The notes: generated by a model not told the origin, from the letters alone. A DNA stretch of 46,477 bases from Paenibacillus sp. LHD-38 (GCF_031157315.1 NZ_JAVIFU010000051.1:1-46477), one strand, 5' to 3'; counted from the first letter of the stretch, positions 24,351-33,484 are shown. Program-made: numbers and translations.

Positions 24351-26246
24351 ATGGACATTTTCAAGCGAATATCGGAGTATCAGGCTGAGAGCGAGAAGCT
24401 TGCATGGACAGGAACATTCAAGGATTATATTGAATTGCTGAGGAAGGACCCGTCCCCGGCCATGACTGCACATTCACGCGTTTATGAAATGATTGAATCT
24501 CACGGGGTGGAAGCTGTTGGCGGTCACAAGCAGTATAAATTTTTTGATCAAGAAATTTTTGGGCTCGATCGTGCGATTGAGAAGCTGGTAGAGGAATATT
24601 TCCACTCATCAGCTCGCAGGCTTGAGGTTCGTAAACGGATTCTGCTGTTAATGGGTCCTGTCAGCGGAGGCAAGTCAACGATTGTTACCATGCTCAAAAA
24701 AGGACTTGAGCGCTTCTCCAGAACGCAGCGAGGAGCCGTTTATGCGATTAAAGGCTGCCCTATGCATGAGGACCCGCTGCATCTTATTCCCCATGAGCTT
24801 CGTCCTGATATCGAGAAGGAGCTTGGTGTTCGAATTGAAGGCAACCTATGCCCATCCTGCCAAATGAGGCTGCAAACGGAATACAGCGGCGATATTGAGA
24901 ACGTCCTCGTTGAACGTGTGTTTATTTCGGAGGATAACCGCGTCGGTATCGGTACATTCAGTCCGTCCGATCCGAAATCGCAGGATATTGCCGACCTTAC
25001 GGGCAGTATCGATTTCTCTACCATAACGGAGTACGGATCCGAATCCGATCCGCGCGCCTATCGGTTTGACGGCGAGCTTAACAAAGCGAACCGCGGATTG
25101 ATGGAGTTCCAAGAGATGCTGAAATGCGATGAGAAGTTTTTGTGGAACCTGCTCTCCTTAACCCAGGAAGGCAACTTCAAAGCTGGACGGTTCGCGCTCA
25201 TTAGCGCCGATGAGCTCATTATTGCCCATACGAATGAATCCGAGTACAAATCGTTTATAAGCAATAAGAAAAACGAGGCTTTGCATTCCAGGATGATCGT
25301 CATGCCGGTTCCATACAATTTGAAGGTATCGGATGAAGAAAAAATCTACAAGAAGCTAATCGCTCAAAGTGATATGCGGCATATCCATATTGCGCCTCAT
25401 GCTTTGCGTGCGGCTGCGATCTTCTCTATTTTGACAAGGCTGAAGGAAACGAAGAAGCAGGGTATGGATTTGGTCAAAAAAATGCGGATGTACGATGGCG
25501 AGGAAGTAGAAGGCTTCAAGGAAGCGGACTTGAAGGAAATGCAAAATGAATACTTAGAGGAAGGCATGACGGGCATTGATCCGCGCTACGTCATTAACCG
25601 GATCTCGAGTGCGCTCATTAAGCAGGATACGCAATGTATTAATGCACTTGACGTGCTGCGTGCTTTGAAGGAAGGATTGGATAGCCATCCTTCTATCACG
25701 AAGGAAGAACGTGAGCGGTACTTAAATTTCATTTCCGTCGCGCGCAAAGAATATGATCTTCTTGCGAAGAAGGAAATTCAAAAGGCGTTTGTTTACTCCT
25801 ATGAGGAGTCTGCCCGCACTTTGTTTGAGAATTACCTCGATAACATCGAGTCTTACTGCAACTGGGCCAAAATCAAGGATCCTTTAACCGGTGAGGAAAT
25901 GGATCCGGATGAGCGCCTCATGCGTTCCATTGAAGAACAAATCGGCGTCTCGGAAAATGCCAAAAAAGCATTCCGGGAAGAAATTCTGATTCGTATATCC
26001 TCGTATTCCCGAAAAGGGAAGAAATTTGATTTTACGAGCCACGAACGTTTGCGCGAGGCGGTAGAGAAGAAGCTGTTCGCTGATCTCAAGGATATCGTGA
26101 AAATAACGACCTCCACGAAAACACCGGATGAGAGTCAGTTGAAGCGTATTAATGAAGTCACAAAACGGCTTATGGATGAGCACGCATACTGCCCGGTATG
26201 CTCGAATGAACTGCTGCGTTATGTAGGAAGCCTGTTGAACCGGTAA
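24351..26246 (+). CDS. prkA: PrkA serine protein kinase / AAA+ protein
   Basis: 631 residues, the same length as B. subtilis PrkA. The AAA+ domain has Walker A GPVSGGKS (102-109), and the C-terminal part is the PrkA-specific domain. A Cys cluster (GNLCPSCQMR) sits in the AAA insert, and CPVCSNELLRY is near the C-terminus. PrkA acts in the sporulating mother cell and is described as a kinase or an ATP-dependent protease. ATG at 24351 follows GGGAGGAGG. It commonly neighbours yhbH and spoVR; here a terminator and a chemoreceptor follow, and spoVR lies about 8 kb away. Confidence 0.96.
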   Translation: MDIFKRISEYQAESEKLAWTGTFKDYIELLRKDPSPAMTAHSRVYEMIESHGVEAVGGHKQYKFFDQEIFGLDRAIEKLVEEYFHSSARRLEVRKRILLLMGPVSGGKSTIVTMLKKGLERFSRTQRGAVYAIKGCPMHEDPLHLIPHELRPDIEKELGVRIEGNLCPSCQMRLQTEYSGDIENVLVERVFISEDNRVGIGTFSPSDPKSQDIADLTGSIDFSTITEYGSESDPRAYRFDGELNKANRGLMEFQEMLKCDEKFLWNLLSLTQEGNFKAGRFALISADELIIAHTNESEYKSFISNKKNEALHSRMIVMPVPYNLKVSDEEKIYKKLIAQSDMRHIHIAPHALRAAAIFSILTRLKETKKQGMDLVKKMRMYDGEEVEGFKEADLKEMQNEYLEEGMTGIDPRYVINRISSALIKQDTQCINALDVLRALKEGLDSHPSITKEERERYLNFISVARKEYDLLAKKEIQKAFVYSYEESARTLFENYLDNIESYCNWAKIKDPLTGEEMDPDERLMRSIEEQIGVSENAKKAFREEILIRISSYSRKGKKFDFTSHERLREAVEKKLFADLKDIVKITTSTKTPDESQLKRINEVTKRLMDEHAYCPVCSNELLRYVGSLLNR

Positions 26247-26268
26247 ACCTTCCATGCAAGCGTTGGGG

Positions 26269-26300
26269 AAGCTGATAGACAATTGTCTATCAGCTTTTCT
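26269..26300 (+). terminator. Terminator after prkA
   Basis: A 28-bp perfect palindrome (26269-26296) with arms AAGCTGATAGACAA and TTGTCTATCAGCTT, continuing into a short T run. Confidence 0.82.
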
Positions 26301-26409
26301 GCACGAGGAGAAGGTTTAAAAAGTATTTAAAACGTTCATACTATTTCTTGTATGTTTTCCGATATAATAGGTGGTAGTGAAGTACAATACACCGAAGGAG
26401 TCGGATTAT

Positions 26410-27414
26410 TTGATTAAATTATCGGCAGAACGCAAGAGACAGCTTGAATACACGGGCATTACAGAGCAGGATTTAAAGGTTCTGGCTGAATGTAAGCCTA
26501 TTTTTCAGAAAATTGTCGATGAAGTGGTTGACCGATTTTATGAAAGTGTCGGACAGCAGCCGGAATTGGTTGCGATTATATCGAAAGTCAGCACCATTGA
26601 ACGTCTTAAGGAAACGCAGCGATGGTACTATATGTCGCTTACCGAAGGGGTAATCGATCAAGCGTATATTGATAACCGAATAAAGATAGGAGCCGTTCAT
26701 TCCCGCATTGGCTTAACGACGGATTGGTATTTAGGCACCTATATGACATATCTGGACATATCATCAAGCGTACTCCAAAATGTGATTCCTGAAGGCTGGC
26801 AGGAAGTTGTACATGCTTTGACGAAATTATTTAATCTGGATTCGCAATTCGTGCTTGAAGCCTATAATCAGCATGAGCAGCAGAAAATCCAGGAGCTCGC
26901 GGACAATCGCTCCATCATGCTTACTACCGTAACCAGCGCGGTGCAGGAGCTGGCTTCGCTTATGCTTGAATTGGACGAGGGTGCACAAACTATTGCAGCA
27001 ACGGCAATTTCGACTTCGCAATCCCAGGATAAGACGCATACATTATTAGGAGAGCTTCGTGAGGAGCTGGACGGCATCAATGAAATGGGCTCATTAATTC
27101 GCGGGTTGTCGGATCAGACGCATTTACTCGGGCTTAATGCCGCAATTGAAGCGGCGAGGGCTGGAGAAAACGGGCGAGGGTTCGAGGTTGTAGCGAATGA
27201 AGTGCGCAAGCTGGCCTCCTCATCACGCAATGCGCTCGAAGGGATACAGTCGAAGCTTGAAGAGATTGACAAGAAGCTGTTCGCCGTACGTCACGAGTCC
27301 GAGCAGACATCGGTCGAAGCTCGTAACCAAGCAGCTCGTTCACAGGAGCTGGCTTCGTTCGTTCAGATGGTCGATAAGGTCACGAAAGATCTACAGCAAT
27401 TAAATCAATCCTAG
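26410..27414 (+). CDS. hemAT: Globin-coupled chemoreceptor (HemAT-like)
   Basis: 334 residues, soluble. Residues 1-165 are a sensor globin with the proximal haem ligand at His97 (IGAVHSRIGL), and residues about 180-334 are a chemoreceptor signalling domain (GLSDQTHLLGLNAAIEAARA, then ENGRGFEVVANEVRKLA). HemAT senses oxygen and signals to CheA. The longest frame starts at GTG 26371, but TATAAT at 26363-26368 ends only 2 bp before that codon. The TTG at 26410, 9 nt after AAGGAG, must be the start. The signalling domain looks short at the C-terminus. Confidence 0.92.
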   Translation: MIKLSAERKRQLEYTGITEQDLKVLAECKPIFQKIVDEVVDRFYESVGQQPELVAIISKVSTIERLKETQRWYYMSLTEGVIDQAYIDNRIKIGAVHSRIGLTTDWYLGTYMTYLDISSSVLQNVIPEGWQEVVHALTKLFNLDSQFVLEAYNQHEQQKIQELADNRSIMLTTVTSAVQELASLMLELDEGAQTIAATAISTSQSQDKTHTLLGELREELDGINEMGSLIRGLSDQTHLLGLNAAIEAARAGENGRGFEVVANEVRKLASSSRNALEGIQSKLEEIDKKLFAVRHESEQTSVEARNQAARSQELASFVQMVDKVTKDLQQLNQS

Positions 27415-27433
27415 AATAAAACGCAGCTTAGAA

Positions 27434-27469
27434 AAAGCAGGAATTCTCTCTACCGAGGGTTCCTGCTTT
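27434..27469 (+). terminator. Probable terminator after the HemAT gene
   Basis: AAAGCAGGAA (27434-27443) pairs with TTCCTGCTTT (27460-27469). The trailing T run is short, so termination may be weak. Confidence 0.6.
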
Positions 27470-27641
27470 CGCGTTATATAAGTTGACACAATTTTCTGAT
27501 TTTAGTATGATAATCCTAACATTAAGATGCGATTCGGTTATAATTGTTAAGTTTTTTAACATAAATATAACATAATTGATCGAATGTTTAACTTGCTCGT
27601 ACCAAATCGGTGCAGCGCCCATCATGGAGGAGGCGGTTGTC

Positions 27642-29099
27642 ATGTCGACGGCCAAACAGTCGCAATCGCAATTTTACGATTCTCAAACCTTTTACGATGA
27701 AATGTTCGATAAGGACTTTTCGGTACGTGCCCACTATGACACGGTTCATCGTTTATTTGGGAGAATGAAGCCAGCAGAGCTCGCTGTCCGTCAAAATGCG
27801 ATTAATCAAAGAATGATGGAAGAGGGCATTACGTTCACGCTGTATAGCGGAGCACAGAATGAACCCCTCGAGCGAACGATTCCGTTCGATTATATCCCGC
27901 GTGTTATTCCTAAGCATGAGTGGGAAGGTGTGGATCGCGGAGTAAGACAGAGAATTCGAGCTTTAAACGCTTTCCTTCATGATGTGTATCATGGTCAACG
28001 AATCGTTTCAGACGGCATTATACCTCGGCGCATGATCGTATCCAATACTTATTTCAGGCCAGAAATGGCTGGTCTACATGTTCCGGGCGGTGTATATATT
28101 ACAGCATCGGGTATTGATTTAATTCGTGACGAAAAAGGCCGTTATTTTGTGCTAGAAGACAATTTACGGTCACCGTCGGGTTTTTCCTACCTGTTTAAGG
28201 GCAGAACGTTAATGAATGAGTTATTCCATGATTTATATTTATCCAGCTCCGTGCAAACCATTGACCGCAGCTTGAACTGCTTCTTAAGCTCGCTCCGCGT
28301 GCTTTCTCCAAACGGCAAACGGGATCCTTTGATCGTCTTGCTAACACCAGGCGCTTATAATTCTGCCTATTACGAGCATACCTTTCTGGCTCAGCAAATG
28401 GGCATTCACCTCGTTGAAGGCAGAGACCTTGTTTACAAAGACCACAAGATTTTTTTGCGAGATTTGCGAGGTCTCCGTCAGGTAGACGTGATTTACCGAC
28501 GCATCGACGATGATTTCCTTGATCCTCTAGCCTTTCAGCCTGACTCCTTCCTAGGCGTGCCTGGACTCATGAATGCTTATCGTGCCGGAAATGTTGCAAT
28601 AGCCAATGCACCGGGAACGGGGGTAGCAGACGATAAAGCCGTTTATGCGTATGTTCCGGACATGATTCGTTACTATTTGGGCGAGGAGCCTCTCTTGCAT
28701 AACGTTCCTACGTATATATTGTCGCGTAAGGAAGAACGCGAATATGTGCTTGATCATTTAGATCAGCTAGTGGTGAAAGAAACATCGCTGTCGGGCGGCT
28801 ACGGGATGCTGATTGGGCCCAGCGCTACTTCAAAAGAGCTTCAAGCGTTCGCGGAAGCCATTAAACGCGAGCCGGGTCGCTATATTGCACAGACTACGAT
28901 GAAGCTGTCTCGCGCACCAGTCATGGTCGATGGCGGCATGACGCCGCGTCACATCGATTTACGTGCTTTTGCCTTGATGGGTGAGGATACGCATATCATT
29001 CCGGGAGGTTTAACGAGGGTTGCAATGACAGAGGGTTCACTTGTTGTCAATTCTTCACAAGGCGGCGGCGTCAAGGATACGTGGGTCCTTAATCGATAA
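27642..29099 (+). CDS. Circularly permuted ATP-grasp ligase (COG2308)
   Basis: 485 residues of the circularly permuted ATP-grasp type 2 family. Features: AELAVRQNAINQRMMEEGITF, FRPEMAGLHVPGGVYI, FVLEDNLRSPSGFSY, a DVIYRRIDDDFLDPL stretch, VVKETSLSGGYGMLIGP and HIDLRAFALMG. ATP-grasp enzymes form amide bonds by way of acyl-phosphates. The family is predicted to make or extend a peptide, with no proven substrate. The ATG at 27642 follows GGAGGAGG at 8 nt; the longer upstream frame (from 27576) lacks a site. It is the first gene of a three-gene operon with alpha-E and transglutaminase genes. Confidence 0.9.
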   Translation: MSTAKQSQSQFYDSQTFYDEMFDKDFSVRAHYDTVHRLFGRMKPAELAVRQNAINQRMMEEGITFTLYSGAQNEPLERTIPFDYIPRVIPKHEWEGVDRGVRQRIRALNAFLHDVYHGQRIVSDGIIPRRMIVSNTYFRPEMAGLHVPGGVYITASGIDLIRDEKGRYFVLEDNLRSPSGFSYLFKGRTLMNELFHDLYLSSSVQTIDRSLNCFLSSLRVLSPNGKRDPLIVLLTPGAYNSAYYEHTFLAQQMGIHLVEGRDLVYKDHKIFLRDLRGLRQVDVIYRRIDDDFLDPLAFQPDSFLGVPGLMNAYRAGNVAIANAPGTGVADDKAVYAYVPDMIRYYLGEEPLLHNVPTYILSRKEEREYVLDHLDQLVVKETSLSGGYGMLIGPSATSKELQAFAEAIKREPGRYIAQTTMKLSRAPVMVDGGMTPRHIDLRAFALMGEDTHIIPGGLTRVAMTEGSLVVNSSQGGGVKDTWVLNR

Positions 29100-29115
29100 A
29101 TATGGAGGGAATGCG

Positions 29116-30111
29116 ATGCTGAACCGGAATGCAGAGGCATTATTTTGGATTGGGCGTTATATGGAGCGTGCTGAGAACCATGCTAGATTGATTGACGTTC
29201 ATTATCATCTTCAAGGAGATGAAGTCACCATGGGCATCGACGGGAATCCCGAGAACGAAGCGGCTGAGCCTTATTTGAAATGGGCAAGGATCGTGGACGC
29301 GTTAGGCAGCCGGGAGGACTATGAGCAGCAATATGACAGCTATAATGAACGGGATGTGCTTTTCTATACGACGCTGGACCGGGATAATTCCAACTCCCTA
29401 GTCTCGTGTGTCAGCCATGCTCGCGGCAACTTGCGCACGCTGCGCGAGAAGGTGCCAAGCGAAATGTGGGATGTGACGAATGCCTTCTATTTATGGCTGA
29501 GGGAGAAGCAGCCGGATGATTTGCTTCGCGAATCTCCGCATCTATTTTTCGGGAAAATCAAGGAATGGACAGCATTGTTCCAAGGGGTTAGCCAATCGGT
29601 CATGCCGAGAGAAAATGAATGGCATTTCATTGAATGCGGCCGATACCTGGAGCGATCAGAAAATACGCTGCGAATCATTAAAGCCGTAGGCAATGCGGCA
29701 AGCGGCGATGGCTGGAACAGCGCGAGCGCTTATCCGTACTTGCAAGCAGTCTTGCGTTCCGTTAGCGGCTATCAAGCATTCCGTCGTTATTACGCAGACG
29801 GGATATCGGTGGAAACCATTGTTGAATTTGTCGTGCTGAACAGCGCTTTTCCGCGTTCTCTTCATTTTGCGCTGCATACGCTTGATGATCATATGCGGCA
29901 TATCGAGCTGCAGGATAAGCAGTTGCGAACTGCTCATGAGAGAGTTATCCGTCAAGTGGGCAAGGTGAAAGCCGATTTGGCTTGCTTGGAGCGTGAAGAT
30001 ATGGTTATCGATCGGGGCGGAACAATCGTTGCCCATTTGCTCGATGCTTGCCAGCAGCTGGGGATGGCGTTCGCCAAAACCTTTTTTCGAATGGGGGAAG
30101 CAAGCGCATGA
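29116..30111 (+). CDS. Alpha-E domain protein (COG2307)
   Basis: 331 residues, largely alpha-helical. It begins with the family signature MLNRNAEALFWIGRYMERAENHARLIDV and has a second ECGRYLERSENTLRI copy of the same motif near residue 175. Alpha-E proteins occur next to cp-ATP-grasp and transglutaminase genes and are thought to be part of the same amide-bond-forming system. ATG at 29116 is preceded by GGAGGG, 16 bp after the ATP-grasp stop. Its stop overlaps the next start (ATGA), so it is coupled to the transglutaminase gene. Confidence 0.9.
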   Translation: MLNRNAEALFWIGRYMERAENHARLIDVHYHLQGDEVTMGIDGNPENEAAEPYLKWARIVDALGSREDYEQQYDSYNERDVLFYTTLDRDNSNSLVSCVSHARGNLRTLREKVPSEMWDVTNAFYLWLREKQPDDLLRESPHLFFGKIKEWTALFQGVSQSVMPRENEWHFIECGRYLERSENTLRIIKAVGNAASGDGWNSASAYPYLQAVLRSVSGYQAFRRYYADGISVETIVEFVVLNSAFPRSLHFALHTLDDHMRHIELQDKQLRTAHERVIRQVGKVKADLACLEREDMVIDRGGTIVAHLLDACQQLGMAFAKTFFRMGEASA

Positions 30112-30998
30112 AGCTGAGTATTTCGCATGTGACCAAATACGAGTACGCGGACGCTGTTACGGACAGTGTCAATGAGATCAGGCTTACACCAAGCACGAAT
30201 GAACGGCAGTCCTGCTATCAGCAGGCAATCTCGATCGAACCGAATGCCTCCTTGTTCACTTACGAGGATTATTTCGGAAATCGGGTGCATGCGTTCTCGG
30301 TAAACGGACCACATAAACGGCTTACGATACGAACATCCATGACGGTCGTAACAAAACAGGCGCCAACCTCAGAGGAGAGAGCCCAATACTTAAGCAAGCG
30401 TTCGCCGGAACAAGCTTGGAGCTGGCTGAAAACAGACGCTGCGGCCGACCGGTTTACCGAATTTCTGTTGACGACAGAATATACTGCAGTCACGAGTGAG
30501 GTAGAGCAATTCGCGGGTGAAATTTCGGGTAAGGACGAGAATGGGCCTACGAGCGTACTGGACTGGTTGAGTGCGTTATCGACCAAAATTAGAACGGAAT
30601 TCATTTACGATCCTGAAGCAACGGACGTAAAGACAAAAACTTCAGAAATGTTTCTCAGCAAACGGGGCGTATGCCAGGATTTTGCGCATTTGATGATCGC
30701 AAGCTGCAGGGCTTACCACATCCCTTCCCGTTACGTGAGCGGTTACCATTTTGTTGGAGATTTACAGGGCGGAAGCGCGGATTTTGAGCAGGCATCTCAT
30801 GCTTGGGTAGAGGCCTTCGTGCCTGGTCTCGGCTGGTGCAGCTTCGATCCGACGAATGTTGATCCAGTCGGAGAGCGTTATGTGAAGCTAGGTCATGGAC
30901 GGGATTATAAAGATATCGTGCCGGTTAAAGGTGTTTATAGAGGTACAGGCGAGCAAGTGCTGCATGTATCAGTTGATGTAAGAAATGAAGAGGATTAA
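30108..30998 (+). CDS. Transglutaminase-like cysteine protease/transferase
   Basis: 296 residues: an N-terminal bacterial transglutaminase beta-domain (KLSISHVTKYEYADAVTDSVNEIRLTP) and a transglutaminase core with Cys189 (KRGVCQDFAHLM), His231 (ASHAWVEAF) and Asp247 (CSFDPTN), the complete catalytic triad. It has no signal peptide, so it acts in the cytoplasm. It may hydrolyse or transfer the peptide bond made by the ATP-grasp partner. ATG at 30108 overlaps the alpha-E stop by 4 bp. It is the last gene before a strong terminator. Confidence 0.92.
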   Translation: MKLSISHVTKYEYADAVTDSVNEIRLTPSTNERQSCYQQAISIEPNASLFTYEDYFGNRVHAFSVNGPHKRLTIRTSMTVVTKQAPTSEERAQYLSKRSPEQAWSWLKTDAAADRFTEFLLTTEYTAVTSEVEQFAGEISGKDENGPTSVLDWLSALSTKIRTEFIYDPEATDVKTKTSEMFLSKRGVCQDFAHLMIASCRAYHIPSRYVSGYHFVGDLQGGSADFEQASHAWVEAFVPGLGWCSFDPTNVDPVGERYVKLGHGRDYKDIVPVKGVYRGTGEQVLHVSVDVRNEED

Positions 30999-31020
30999 CA
31001 GATGAATAATCAGCGATAAA

Positions 31021-31067
31021 AGGAACAGTGACCCGCTTAAGCGGCTTGGGGTCGACTGTTCTTTTTT
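31021..31067 (+). terminator. Terminator of the ATP-grasp/alpha-E/transglutaminase operon
   Basis: GAACAGT-GACCC against GGGTC-ACTGTTC, with one bulged base, is followed by six T residues. Confidence 0.85.
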
Positions 31068-31156
31068 GTTCGGTTTAATGAAATATAAACATTTTTCCAT
31101 GTATGTTTAATTGCCAGCAGCGAACCTTATAAACATCAAGCAGGAGGTGTTTTGGG

Positions 31157-31651
31157 GTGTTGAGATTTTTGAAGCCAATTGTTACTACATTCATGGTTGT
31201 GGTGTTAGGCTGTTCATTGGCAGCATGCGGACAAAATAATACAGTGAAAGAAAATGCGATTCGGACAAAAAATGAAATGCATCGTTTGGAAACCAAGTCT
31301 TTGCCAAACGGAATGAAATCAACGCACAACGCCAAAGAACTGGCGAATCGAGCTGATCAAGTAACTGGCGTGAACAAAGCGACGGTCTTCTTGCATAAAA
31401 AAGAGGCACTCGTTGGCCTTGATGTAACCGATACGGGAAAACGGGCGATTATCGAGAAACAGGTTTACGCTGCTTTAATAGGCCAATATCCCGAATTTAA
31501 TATCCATGTAACTTCTGATCGGGGGATACAGGAGAAGATTGGAAAACTTGATAACGGTTTGACGAATGGACATCCTGTGAATACCTTAGCTCATGATGTG
31601 GCTGTCATCATACGTGCTATTGGCAACGCGGTAACCGCGCCAATCAAATAG
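31157..31651 (+). CDS. YhcN/YlaJ-family spore lipoprotein
   Basis: 164 residues with a lipoprotein signal peptide ending in the lipobox LAAC, Cys24 being the lipidated residue. The mature part has the YhcN/YlaJ pattern ELANRADQVTGVNKATVFLHKKEALVGLDV and a C-terminal AHDVAVIIRAIGNAVTAP. Members are spore cortex or inner-membrane lipoproteins important for germination or spore outgrowth. GTG at 31157 follows AGGAGGTG at 7 nt. A GTATG at 31101 with AACCTTA 17 bp later is a weak match to a sigma-G promoter. Confidence 0.85.
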   Translation: MLRFLKPIVTTFMVVVLGCSLAACGQNNTVKENAIRTKNEMHRLETKSLPNGMKSTHNAKELANRADQVTGVNKATVFLHKKEALVGLDVTDTGKRAIIEKQVYAALIGQYPEFNIHVTSDRGIQEKIGKLDNGLTNGHPVNTLAHDVAVIIRAIGNAVTAPIK

Positions 31652-31672
31652 AGAGATATATTCTGTTATCTA

Positions 31673-31698
31673 TCGGCAGCTTCCTCGAGAGCTGCCGA
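31673..31698 (+). terminator. 9-bp hairpin after the lipoprotein gene
   Basis: TCGGCAGCT (31673-31681) and AGCTGCCGA (31690-31698) pair perfectly with an 8-nt loop. No T run follows, so it may stabilise the mRNA 3' end or be a factor-assisted terminator. Confidence 0.45.
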
Positions 31699-31740
31699 CC
31701 TCTGCATGGAATACATACGAATATTTTCACACCTCGTAAG

Positions 31741-31793
31741 TTAATTTCGAATTTAATTTCGAATCTTCTATAACCTGATTTATCCCATAAATC
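31741..31793 (+). repeat. Tandem 12-bp repeat and dyad upstream of the esterase gene
   Basis: TTAATTTCGAAT is repeated exactly and in tandem at 31741-31752 and 31753-31764; each copy has a palindromic TTCGAA. Then GATTTAT-CCC-ATAAATC (31777-31793) forms a perfect 7-bp dyad. This is a likely operator block for the following gene. Confidence 0.6.
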
Positions 31794-31838
31794 CCGCTAA
31801 GGGGGAATTCAAAATAAAAGAAAGGAGCATGATCGTAG

Positions 31839-33101
31839 ATGAATGACGAGAAAATAGTGGAAGAAATTAGGAAGCGGGCGGTTAAGCTCGAAAGTGCAGA
31901 CGATCTCGACTTGATCGTTCAAGCGGTCGGAGATGCTGATTTTGTTCTGCTTGGGGAAGCCTCGCATGGCACCTCCGAATTTTATACGCTGCGTGCGGAA
32001 TTATCAAAGCGTTTAATCCTTGAAAAAGGTTTCTCCTTTATCGCCGTGGAAGGGGACTGGCCCTCTTGCTACACATTGAACCGTTACATTAAGCAATACG
32101 CAGGCTCTGCCGCAAACGTCAGAGAAGCGCTCCGGGATTTTAATCGCTGGCCAACATGGATGTGGGCGAATAACGAAGTGATGGATTTCACGGAATGGCT
32201 GTATGATTTTAACCGAGATAAAACGGCAGAAAGAAAAATCGGCTTTTACGGAATTGATGTATATAGCTTATGGGAGTCTATGGAGGAAATTATCAGCCAT
32301 CTGAAGAAAACGGGATCTCCGGAATTGGGGGCTGCACAAAAGGCTTTTGAATGTTTTGATCCCCACAACCGCGATCCTCAAAAGTACGGGGTTTCGGCAG
32401 CATTCTTATCAGAAGGCTGCGAGGAAGAGGTGGTCAATCTATTGAAAGAGCTTCAGACCAAAAGGCAGCTTAGCAGGGGAGAAGATGAATCGCCTTTAAG
32501 CGATGAATTGAATGCCCTGGTTGCAGTGAATGCCGAACGATACTACCGGTCTATGGTACAAGGCGGTCCGGATTCCTGGAACGTTCGGGATCGGCATATG
32601 GTTGAGGCGCTTAATCGCATTAAAGCCTTTCACGGAACGGATGCCAAAGTCATTGTATGGGAGCATAATACGCATATTGGCGATGCGAGAGCGACGGATA
32701 TGGAGGCCGATGGGATGGTGAACGTAGGGCAATTGCTCCGCGAGCAGCATGGCGATGAACGGCTATTCATTGTGGGATTCGGCACGCACCGAGGAACTGT
32801 GATTGCTGCTGATCATTGGGGCGGCGAAATCAAAGCGATGAAGGTACCGGAAGCTCAGCTAGGCAGTTGGGAAGATTTACTGCACAAGGCAGATGCCAGC
32901 GACAAGATCCTGGTGTTTGACCATGACTGTGAGCCTTTCCTTGAGCCAATGGGGCATCGGGCTATAGGTGTCGTATTCAATCCTCGACTTGAACGCGGAA
33001 ACTATGTTCCGTCTAGTATGACCGAGCGATATGATGCTTTTGTCTATGTAGACGAATCGCATGCGCTCACCCCTCTGAAGCAGGAGATATATCACTATTA
33101 G
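31839..33101 (+). CDS. Erythromycin esterase family protein
   Basis: 420 residues, cytoplasmic. The pattern VLLGEASHGTSEFYTLRAELSKRLI, FIAVEGDWPSCYTLNRY, FNRWPTWMWANNEVM and IVWEHNTHIGDARATDM fits the erythromycin-esterase (Ere) superfamily, including the catalytic His in EASHG and EHNTH. Characterised members cleave macrolide lactones, but chromosomal homologues like this one (succinoglycan-biosynthesis-like/YbfO-type) often have unknown substrates, so macrolide resistance cannot be claimed. AAGGAGC lies 11 nt before the ATG. It stands alone, with a repeated operator-like block upstream. Confidence 0.85.
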   Translation: MNDEKIVEEIRKRAVKLESADDLDLIVQAVGDADFVLLGEASHGTSEFYTLRAELSKRLILEKGFSFIAVEGDWPSCYTLNRYIKQYAGSAANVREALRDFNRWPTWMWANNEVMDFTEWLYDFNRDKTAERKIGFYGIDVYSLWESMEEIISHLKKTGSPELGAAQKAFECFDPHNRDPQKYGVSAAFLSEGCEEEVVNLLKELQTKRQLSRGEDESPLSDELNALVAVNAERYYRSMVQGGPDSWNVRDRHMVEALNRIKAFHGTDAKVIVWEHNTHIGDARATDMEADGMVNVGQLLREQHGDERLFIVGFGTHRGTVIAADHWGGEIKAMKVPEAQLGSWEDLLHKADASDKILVFDHDCEPFLEPMGHRAIGVVFNPRLERGNYVPSSMTERYDAFVYVDESHALTPLKQEIYHY

Positions 33102-33277
33102 GCCTTCCACAAGAAGTGCTCTGAAATAGCCTAATGCGTGCCTAATACGAGTATAAACTGAACGAGTCGGTATAAAAGACCCTTATTATTTCAGCCACTG
33201 CTTTAAAAAAGTGATGAAGGTATCGATACAGGAATGCAAAAAAAAGCATTTAGCGAGCTATATGCAGCAGGCAAAAT
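33102..33277. other. Intergenic region with no recognised gene
   Basis: Short open stretches such as the one encoding MQKKAFSELYAAGKIKQ (near 33234) end at the following hairpin and have no ribosome binding site. I see no promoter or RNA that I can name. Confidence 0.4.
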
Positions 33278-33310
33278 AAAACAGGGTGCCCTATAGGAGC
33301 ACCCTGTTTA
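33278..33310 (+). terminator. Hairpin upstream of the Uma2 gene (copy 1)
   Basis: AAACAGGGTGC and GCACCCTGTTT form an 11-bp stem around CCTATAGGA. It resembles the hairpin at 34076-34105 downstream of the Uma2 gene. Confidence 0.75.
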
Positions 33311-33484
33311 TGATATCCGAAGTTGCCATTGTTGGACCCCTATCAGAATTTGTGGGATAGGTGAAACACTGTTAACAATCGGGTAATACTGATGGTAATG
33401 AATGTGTAAAAATAGCAACGATCCGCTTGATCATGTTACAATTACATTAATATGATACGTAAAATCAGAAGGAGGTCGAACATC

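Noticed and set aside
26371..26409. GTG start for the globin-coupled receptor
   Set aside because: The -10 box ends at 26368, so the transcript starts at or after this codon; no ribosome binding site could be present.
31839..33101. Macrolide-resistance gene
   Set aside because: Family membership alone does not show macrolide esterase activity; chromosomal homologues often have other or unknown substrates.
33180..33260. Possible pseudogene remnant before the Uma2 gene
   Set aside because: Short open stretches resemble many proteins by chance and no longer homologous segment can be joined across frames.
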